64,000 nt of DNA from Rapana venosa. Lineage: Eukaryota > Mollusca > Gastropoda > Neogastropoda > Muricidae. Position 1 is the first letter of the stretch; every line of letters starts with the position of its first letter. Below, piece after piece: positions 52,956 through 63,326 of the stretch. The notes under the pieces were generated by a model. It was not told where the DNA came from. It made no database searches and was given only the letters and a program-made list of their open reading frames with translations. The stretch lies in NCBI GenBank assembly GCA_028751875.1, contig CM054135.1:12759551-12823550 (forward strand), written 5' to 3'. Position numbers and translations under genes: made by a program.

Positions 52956-55900
52956 GTCACACACCCTGGCAGGGCAATAGAATCTTGGCTGTTGAAGGCA
53001 GGGAAAAACTATGAGATGAGGCAGAGAGAGGAGAGGAAAATCTTAGGTTTGAAATAAATATGTCTTGAGACTGGATTTAAAAGTGTCATAAGAAGGCTTT
53101 TGGCGGAGAGAGAGAGGAGATCATTCCACATCAATGGACCAGAAATAGAGAAAGAGCAACGGCCGATTGGTGGATTGGTTGAATCTAGGTATTCGTTTAA
53201 GGACAAGGTATCTGCAGCAGAGCGGAGAGAACGAGAAGGAGTGTACAAGTGAAGACATTCACAGAGGTAGGCGGGTGCTGTTTTGTGGAGACATTTGTAA
53301 CAGAGGGTACTGATCTTATAGTTTACTCTATGTGGCACAGGCAGCCAGTGGAGAGATTGCAAGAGAGGGGTAATATGCTCAGATTTTTCTTTCTGAGGAT
53401 TAGACGAGCTGCAGAGTTTTGTATACGTTGAAGGGATTGGATTGATGATGCTGGCAGACCAGCCAACAGAGAGTTGCAATAGTCCAGACGTGAAAGAATG
53501 AGAGACGCAACAAGTTTGGATGTTGCATCTGTGGACAGGTACTTTCGAATTGCACTAATACGCCGTAATTGATAGTAGCAGGACTGGCAGGTCTGAGTGA
53601 TGAATTTTTGCATAGAAAGTGTGTTGTCAATAATGACCGCTAGATACTTCACAGCAGTGGATAAAGGGACTGATGCATTGCCAAGTTGTATTGAAGCTGT
53701 TGTGATGGAAGAGAGTTTGTGTTTGGTCCCTACAAGCATGGTTTCTGTTTTATCTGCATTTAGCTGTAATTTGTTCTGTATCATCCAATTTTGGATATCT
53801 TGAAAGCAGTGGGCCATATTTGTAAAGAGAGAAGGCAGATTTTCAGGAGTGTCGCTGCTTAGAATCTGAGAGTCATCTGCATAAAAATGATGGTTGATCT
53901 GATGGTGGTTAATTATATGTGACAGTGGAGCAGTGTAGAGGGTAAAAAGAACAGGGCCCAGAACAGATCCCTGTGGAACTCCACATTCCAATCTTGCAGG
54001 TACTGACTGAATCTTGTTTACTGTGACTGTAACGCAAGTTAGTGTGTACGGCATTGTCACCTCCTGTCTTTTATATGCTTGAGTGAAATCATCGATAAGC
54101 ACAGGTCTCAATATACTACATACAATGTCTGCAGCTGTTATAAAATCAAATCAATTTCAGTGAGTTTGATTTGATTTGTGTGGGTGTGGTGTGGTATGTC
54201 GTGTGAGAGTGTGTATATGTGTGGTGTGTGTGCGTGCCGGATGCGTGGGTGCGTGCGTGGTGTGTGTGGTGTGTGTTGTGTGTGCATGTGTGGTGTGTGT
54301 GTGTGTGTGTGTGGCACCCATAGGCTGCCCTGGAGAGTATACTGGCTGGTGCTATATGCGGGGTGGTGTACTCGCTGTGTGCTGGTCAGCCCCTCACCAT
54401 CCTGGGCAGCACCGGGCCCGTGCTGGTCTTTGAAAGCATCGCCAACGACTTCTGCAAGTGAGCACCCTCTGTAGCAGTCTCTCTGCATTTGCCTAAATCC
54501 TTCTTTTGCTACATCATTTTGGTGTGCACTTTTGTGTGGCGTTTTCTCCCTTCTTTTCCTCCACCACCCTCCAGAAAGGAAAAGAAACGGAACAGCAGGC
54601 AGTGCAGGGTAAGAAGACCGGACTTCTGGCACAAGGAAACGGATGACCAGAGGATTGAGTGAAGCTGTATTACATGATTAATGAAAAATTGAATGTAGTG
54701 TTGATGTTGTTTGAGTTTTTTAAAGAAAAAAATATTGCAGCCGTTTTTGTTTGTTTTGTTTTTTTATTATGTTCACAAGCTGTCAGCTGTAGGGAGAAGA
54801 CAGTGTCCTGTTTGCACTGTGCTTAACTGAAAGTTTTGTTTTGCATTCTATTCATCCTTTCAAAGATCACTCATTATCAGAATTAATTCTGTTATTTGGA
54901 GGCATGCCCTTTTTAAATTTAACCACAAATTGTCTATGTGAAATTTTGTTTGAAAGCAGCATTGTTTTGGTACTAATGGCTAAAATGAAATTCGTTGTAA
55001 AAGCAGTATCATTGTTTTAGTACTAATGGCAAAATGAAAATCCGTGTAACAATGTAGTTATTTTAGTACCAACAGCAAAAAAGATTATTTCTGTATAAAA
55101 ACGTGATTGTTTTAGTACTAGCAGCAAAAAAAAGCACACACAAAAAAAATCTGCATAAAAGTGTGGTTGTCTCAGGTCCAACGGCTTGAACTACTTAGAG
55201 ATGCGGCTGTGGATTGGGGTGTGGACGGGTTCTCTGCTGATCGTCATGGTGGCCTTTGACCTCTCTGCCCTGGTGCGGTACATCACACGCTTCACTGAGG
55301 AGTCGTTCGCTGCGCTGATCTCCCTCATCTTCATCGTGGAGGCCATCGTCAAGCTGATCCGCATCGCGTCGCATTTCCCGGTGAACCGCGACCCCGACTC
55401 CCCGCTGAACTACAACTGCTCCTGCAACCTGACGGGGGCGGAGTTCAGCCCCAACATCAGCGAGGACTCCATCGACACGTCCAACTGCACCAAGTTCAAC
55501 GGCACTCTGATCGGGGGAGGGTGTGGCACGCCCATCTATTACCCAGACATCTTCTTCTTCTCCGTGCTGCTGTTTCTGGGCACCTTCACCATGTCCTTCT
55601 CTCTCAAGATGTCCAGGAACGCGTCCTTCTTCCCTACAGTGGTAAGGTGTTGGTTTTCACTAAGGTAGAAAGTGGCTGTTCTTCCCTACAGTGGTAAGGT
55701 GTTGGTTTTCACTAAGGTAGAAAGTGGCTGTTCTTCCCTACAGTGGTAAGGTGTTGGTTTTCACTAAGGTAGAAAGTGGCTGTTCTTCCCTACAGTGGTA
55801 AGCTGCCATTCTCTGTGATGTCTGTGTGGACAGTCAGTCAGTCACATGGAGGCATACAGTGCTTGAAAAGAAAACTTCATGCAGTTATTTGAGAATTGTT

Positions 55901-58900
55901 AGAAAAATGCTTTATCTGCGTATATATTAGTCTGTTCATGACACCCGCATGTGGTGACTTTTGATGATTGTTTTTTGTTGTTGTTCTGTCTCCTTTTTGT
56001 GTTTCTTAGTGTGTGTGTATTAATCAGTTATTACCGGTACAAATGGCCTTGTATACTTTTTTTTTAAAAGTCATATATAAATTTTAGGTATGAAAATTGA
56101 AAAAGAAAGTAAAATATAGTTTTTGAAGTTCGCTTCTTTCTACTTTATTGAACGTTTATGATTGTTTTAGCTTGTGTTTGATCAGTCATGTGTAAATATA
56201 GTTTTTGAAGCTCACTTCTTTCTACTTTATGGAACGTTTATGATTATGTTTTAGCTTGTGTTTGATCAGTCATGTGTTTTGGTGTATTTTCTTTGTTTGG
56301 ATTTGCTATCTTTTATTTTCTATTACAGTTTTTTTGGTGTGTGATTTTTTCTCCGTGGCTTGAGCTCAGAGGTTCACCAATGGTGAGATTGTGTGTATGC
56401 AACCATTTCTCGTACCAGTAAGGAGCCACATTGGGGACCTTGGTTTACAGTCGTGTTTGAAGGACTTTCAGTGGAGTCGATACTGATGCTAACAAAAGGT
56501 GGATCAGTGGTCTAGAGGTAACTTTTCCCCCTACCATTTAACCGTAAGTGGTGGTCTGGGTGCTAGTCTTTCAGATGAGATGATAAATCTAGCTCCTGTG
56601 TATTACACATCATTATTTAACGCATGTAAAAGAACCCACAGCAACAAGGGGGTTGTCCCTGGCAAAATTTTGTAGGAAAAAGGCACTCTGATGGGGAAAC
56701 AAATATAGTTGCAGACAGGTCCCCCCCAAAAAAAGGGTGGCGCTGCTCTTGTGGCTACATGCTGTCCTTGGAGAGCGCAGCTCGAATTTCATGCAGAGAA
56801 ATCTGCCGTGAACTGAAAGTGGAATACATTATACAGTACAATACAATACAACTCCAGGGGAAGAAATCCCCTGAATCGGTGCCTCAGTGGCTCAAACTCG
56901 AGCCATCATATCACAAGTGCAGCACTCTAATCACTAGGCTAATCCTATCCTACCCCTTCCCCCACCCCTTCCCCCACATTGCAGTTTATTTATTTTTATT
57001 TCTTTTTTTAAAAATAGTTTTCTGTCTTAATGGAAGATTACTCCTGTCTGTTATATGGGCTGTTTTTTGCTTGTTTGCTTTTTTTAAAAATCAATGTCAT
57101 TCAATTATCAAGTTACTGAGACTCATGAATTTTCTGTGTGTGTGCATGTGTGTGTGCGCACGTGTGTGTTTTCAGGTGCGTGGCACGGTGAGCGACTTTG
57201 CTGTGCTGATTGCCATCCTCAGCATGGTGCTGGTGGATTTCCTGGTCGGCATTCCCACTCCCAAACTTCATGTGCCTGATGACTTTGCGGTATGTACCTG
57301 ACATATTCCTTGTTTTGAACAGTGTACTGTCTTTGGGGGTCTGGGAGAGATTGCTAGCTGAGGGGATAGGGGCATTGCACTGTCGTTGGACATCTGGGAT
57401 AATGCTGACATTGTGCCATATCTATAAGACTGAAGTGACTGACATTGAGCCATATGTATAAGACTGAAGTGACTGACACTGAGCCATATGTATAAGACTG
57501 AAGTGACTGACATTGTGCCATATCTATAAGACTGAAGTGACTGACATTGTGCCATATCTATAAGACGGAAGTGACTGACATTGTGCCATATCTATAAGAC
57601 TGAAGTGACTGACACAGCCATATCTTTAAGACTGAAGTGACTGACACTGAGCCATATCTATAAGACTGAAGTGACTGACATTGTGCCATATCTTTAAGAC
57701 TGAAGTGACTGACATTGTGCCATATCTTTAAGACTGAAGTGACTGACATTGTGCCATATCTTTAAGACTGAAGTGACTGACACAGCCATATCTTTAAGAC
57801 TGAAGTGACTGACACAGCCATATCTTTAAGACTGAAGTGACTGACATTGAGCCATATCTTTAAGACTGAAGTGACTGACATTGTGCCATATCTATAAGAC
57901 TGAAGTGACTGACAGCCATATCTTTAAGACTGAAGTGACTGACATTGAGCCATATCTATAAGACTGAAGTGACTGAGCCATATCTATAAGACTGAAGTGA
58001 CTGACATTGAGCCATATCTTTAAGACTGAAGTGACTGACACAGCCATATCTTTAAGACTGAAGTGACTGACACAGCCATATCTTTAAGACTGAAGTGACT
58101 GACATTGTGCCATATCTATAAGACTGAAGTGACTGACATTGTGCCATATGTATAAGACTGAACTGACTGACACTGAGCTGTATCTCTCTGATCAAAATGG
58201 CTGACACTGCACCCTGTCTGTGTCTGTGTCCAGCCGACGAACCCCAAGCGTGGCTGGGTGATCAACCCTATAGGCAGCAACCCCTGGTGGACGTCGCTGG
58301 CCGCGGTGATCCCGGCCATCCTGGCCGTCATCCTGATCTTCATGGACCAGCAGATCACCGCCGTCATCGTCAACCGCAAGGAGAACAAGCTGGCTGTGAG
58401 TAGTGACTCTGTTACAGCTTGAAGGACAAGGGTCCTGTTGCTGGTGTAGGGACACATGTGCGTGTACATACACATGCACGCACGCGCACACACACACATA
58501 CGCACACACACACACAGCCTAGTGGTTAGAACATTGCGCTCGCAATCTGATGACCCGGGTTCGAATCCTGTTCAAGGGGATTGTTTTCCCTGGAATTAAC
58601 ATCAGTGCAGACTCTACTCTCCCCAAAACTTCTTTGGATGAGACTATAAACCGAGGTTCCCTGTGCGAACGCATGCAGAACATCTTGCGCACCCAATAAA
58701 TCCTGTCCTGCTTTTCAAAAGAGTAGGCCATTATGTGCTAGTGGGAACAGATGACAAAATTTACAAATCTGCATAAACATGGGGTCTGGATGTAAAAAAG
58801 CACATGAATGCTTATTCCATTATCCTCAATATAAAAGAATGAATAAATAAATAATGAATAAAATACACATACTCGCAACGAATGCCAAAGATGGGAATGG

Positions 58901-58997
58901 ATATAAACATTTACAAGACTGCAGACACATGGGGAGTGGATAGGAAAAAAGCACGCAAGTGCTTATTCCATTATCCTCAAAATAAAAGAATTTTAAA

Positions 58998-59028
<31 letters not shown>

Positions 59029-60834
59029 CACACACACACACCCTAATACCATCCCAGCAACAGTAAATCAAACATCACCATGGCTGTGTTAAAGCAAAGA
59101 CATGCATGTGTTGTACAGAAAGGGAGTGGCTACCACCTGGACCTGTTCATCGTGGCCATCCTGATCATCACCTGCTCCTTCCTGGGCCTGCCCTGGTTTG
59201 TGGCGGCCACTGTGCTGTCCATCAACCACGTCAACAGCCTGAAGAAGGAGTCCCAGTGCTCCGCCCCTGGAGAACAGCCCAAGTTCCTCGGTGTCAGGTC
59301 TGCCCACACTTCATGTTTTCTACACCACAACCTGTCTGTCTGTCTGTGTTTAAGTCTGTGTTGACTCGCACAGCTGTCAGTTTCTCCCACTCTCAGCTGC
59401 TGTCCATCCCATCCCATCCCAGCCCAGCTGGTGCTGATTGTAGCAGGAACTGACCACTCTTGGACTAGGTAAAAGGAAGGGGTGTGCTAAAGTTAGCACT
59501 CTTGACTGAGTGATGTTTGCTTTGTATGCCGTGCTGTGTTTGTAGCATTAGAATGACTTCCAATGTGATGAGGTGACAGCCCCCGATATGGCCTCTGTGG
59601 TTGTTGAGGCTATGAACAAGATTGGATTGGATTGGAAATGGTTTTGGAGTTACTACTGAGAACCAGCTTGTGCTTAGATTTGTGTTAAATTTATCCTGAT
59701 AATATTTTATATTTTTCATTGATCTCTGTAGTGGAATATGAAGACATTCACTTTTTGAAAAATAAAAAAAGATGCTATGTTGTTTCTTGCTGTTGTTTGT
59801 GATTTATGGGTTTGGTAGGTAGTGTGTGTGTGCACGCTCAGCACATTTTGTGTGTAAAAGTGCATCATAACTTTGCTATTGTCTGTTATATGCAGGGATT
59901 TTTTCTATTTCCAGAAATACATAAATGTTCGACAGAATCAGCCAGCATTTTAGAAGGGAGATCAATCTGGCAGATCAGTTCTGGACAGTAGTATCTCTGA
60001 ATTCTCGTTGACTACAGACTTTGGTTGTGCAGGGGCATAGCGTTGGTTAAAAAATGTCGATAGCTATCTGGTACATCGTCAGTTTTGTGCAGTTTTTGAC
60101 TGAGAGAAAGGGAGGGGAAGAGATTTTAAAGATTGTTCTAGACATTATCTTGGAAATCATTTGCAGTCCTTTTGCATGTAACGAACGTAATGTTCTTCTT
60201 GAAAATAACTGAATGAAGGAAGGAAACGCACACAGTCTCTCTCTCCCCCTTCCTCCCCTGGTGCCTCTTTGTTATGATGCTATTCCTTAATAAGGGCGGG
60301 GACTGGATGCAAAAAACCACATTAGTGCTTATTCATTACCGTTGAAATAATAGAATTTGACTTGGCATGACTTGACATAATTCTCTTGATATTCATGAAA
60401 GAAGATCTGGAGAGAGGGAGAGCTTGCTATTGGGATCAAAATATTTTGTGTCCTGTCTTTTTTGTTTGTTGATTTGTTTGATTTTCATTCTTTAAAAAAA
60501 ACAAAATCCAACAAAGTGATATGATTTGTTGTTGTTTGTTACAGAGAACAAAGAGTAACAGGAGTTGTCATCTTCTTGTTCATCGGCATTTCTGTGATGT
60601 TGACCTCGGTTCTGAAAGTGAGTGTCTTTCGTGGGTTTATTTTAAGTCATAAAGCATGTGCAGACTGTGAAGATCAATATTGGTATAATTAAATCTGTTT
60701 ATCCTAGTAATGATATACCCATTTGATTCCTGCAAGAAAACCTTGTAATATGTGTCCAATTTATCATCACATTGGTACATATTCAGTTTCTACCAAATGT
60801 CTTATGATATGTATCCAGTTTCTTATCACATCAG

Positions 60835-60926
<92 letters not shown>

Positions 60927-63246
60927 TTTTCTACCAAATGTCCAAATATGTGTTCACTTTGTCCACTTTATCTTGAAACTGAAACATATTCCATTCCATC
61001 AAAAGTGTTTGGCACTATGTGTGCAGTTTGTTTCTTACAGTTAAATATATAGTTATTCATTTCCTGCCAAAATGTTTTATGATTTGTATCTTGTTTATTC
61101 TTGTACAGGTAAATAATTTTTCAGTTCCTACCATAATATGTTATGCTAAATGTCCTGTTTATCTCAGTACAAATTGTATTCAGCTCCTACCAAAATGACG
61201 TGTGCGATGTATCCATTGATCCCGATGTCAGTAAGCATTTAGTTTCTTACAAGAAGCCTTAGCATTTATGTCTAGTGTATGCCTGTGCAGTACTGTATTC
61301 ATTCAATCCTGACAGAACTGTACTATTCTTTGTTTATGCTGTAACAGCACAGTATTCATTCAGTCCCTACAAAACTGTATTACACTATGTTTACACTCTA
61401 ACAGTACAATATTCATTCAGTCCCTACAAGACCATCTTTCACCATTTGCACAGTTTATGCCAATAACAGCACACTATTCATTCAGTCCCTACAAAACTGT
61501 GCTAGCCAATAACAGCACACTATTCATTCAGTCCCTACACAAAACCCATCTTTCACCATTGCACAGTTTATGCCAATAACAGCACACTATTCATTCAGTC
61601 CCTACAAAACTGCGCTAGCCAATAACAGCACACTATTCATTCAGTCCCTACAAAACTGTATTACACTGTGTTTACACTGTAACAGCACACTATTCATTCA
61701 GTCCCTACACAAAACCCATCTTTCACCATTTGCACAGTTAATGCCAATAACAGTACACTATTCATTCAGTCCCTACACCAAAAGCCATCTTTCACCATTC
61801 TGTGTGTGTTGTGTGTGTGTGTGTGTGTGTGTGTGTTGTGTGTGTGTGTGTTGTGTGTGTGTATATGTGTGTGCATGTGTGTGTGTTGTGTGTGCGTGCT
61901 GTGTTGTGTGTGTGTGTGTTGTGTGTGTGTGTTGTGTGTGTGTACTTGGGACGGAAGGGTGGAGGATCGGGAGGGAGGGGGGGGGTGTGAGGAAAGTGGT
62001 GTGTGGTTTTCCCCATTTCTGTCTGTTTCTTTCTTTCTTTCTTTCTCAATCTGTCTATTATGTTGTCTTTCTGACTGTGTCTGTTTGTCTGCTGTCTGTC
62101 TCCCACTCACTCTCTCTTACTCTCTCTAAGGTGAAGAGAGTGAGTGAGTAAGTGTGTGTGTGCGCGTGCAAGCGAGCGTGCATGTGTGTGAGAGAGAGAA
62201 ACGACAAAGTGAAGAGAGGAGAGAGAGAGACAAACAGAGACAGAAATAGAGACAGATAGAAAAGCAGAGGCACACACACATGTGTTATGTGTGCTCAGTT
62301 CATCCCGATGCCGGTGCTGTACGGGGTGTTCCTGTACATGGGGGTGTCGTCGCTGCGGGGCATGCAGCTGGTGGACCGCATCGCCATCTGGTTCATGCCC
62401 GCCAAGTACCAGCCCGACTACATGTACCTGCGCCACGTGCGCACCAAGCGCGTGCACATCTTCACCGCCATCCAGGTGGTCTGCCTGGCCGTGCTGTGGA
62501 TCATCAAGTCCGTCAAACCCATGTCCATCGCCTTCCCCATCATGGTCAGTCAGTGCTGGTGGCTGGCAAAGCGCACAGGGTCAAGGGGAGGGCTCGAACA
62601 TAGTGTACAATGCATGCACACACATCAGTGGATGTACATATACACACACACTCAAATATATAATATAGATAGCGCTTCATTTTTTTTTAAATTCAGCGAT
62701 AAAAATCCATATTATTTATACATAATAATAATAATAATAATAATGTACCTTTTATGGAATTTATATAGCGCTGAATCTTGTAAAGCAACAAATCAAAGCG
62801 CTCAGATGACATTTAAAAAAAGAAAAATTTATATCGAGGATAATGGAATAAGCATTTTTACATCCAGTCCCTGTGTGTATGCGGTTATGTAAATTTTGAC
62901 ATATGTTCCCACTGGCACACAATGGCCTACTCTTTCGAAAAGCGGAACAGGATTTAACGTGTGCGCAAGATGTTCTGCATGCATTCGCACACGGGACCTT
63001 GGTTTATAGTCTCATCCGAAGGACTATAGATAGATATATGTAGATATATATATTATGTATAGGGAGGGGTTGGGTTTTTTTAGTGTTCTAAGAGTACATT
63101 TCTCTTTTAAGTTGTGCATGTTTGAGAATTTGAAGCTAAAAATGTTTGTTGTGGTTTTTTTCTTAAAAAGTATTTCACAAGCAGATGTCAAGGTCTTGTT
63201 GTTTGTGTGTGTGTGCGTTTTATAAGTATGTCAGAAGGCTTTTTGT

Positions 63247-63326
<80 letters not shown>

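Larger units (their letters stand above)
55803..57175 (+). other. Intron 12, remaining part
   Basis: It holds an 84-bp tandem duplication (56112-56194 and 56195-56277), a nested SINE pair (56430-56952) and a TG/GCGC tract before the exon 13 acceptor. Confidence 0.8.
58396..59118 (+). other. Intron 14
   Basis: 723 bp, mostly CA tracts plus one full-length and one partial family A SINE in + orientation. Confidence 0.85.
60618..62298 (+). other. Intron 16
   Basis: 1.7 kb, almost entirely repeats: a (TA)n tract, the ~45-bp tcattcagtccctacaaaac array, TG/TGTTG and CT/GA tracts. Confidence 0.85.

Noticed and set aside
57405..58175. CRISPR-like regular repeats
   Set aside because: The copies are head-to-tail without unique spacers, and the context is an animal intron.
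58516..58590. tRNA gene
   Set aside because: A- and B-boxes are present but there is no complete cloverleaf, and the sequence continues into a dispersed SINE body.
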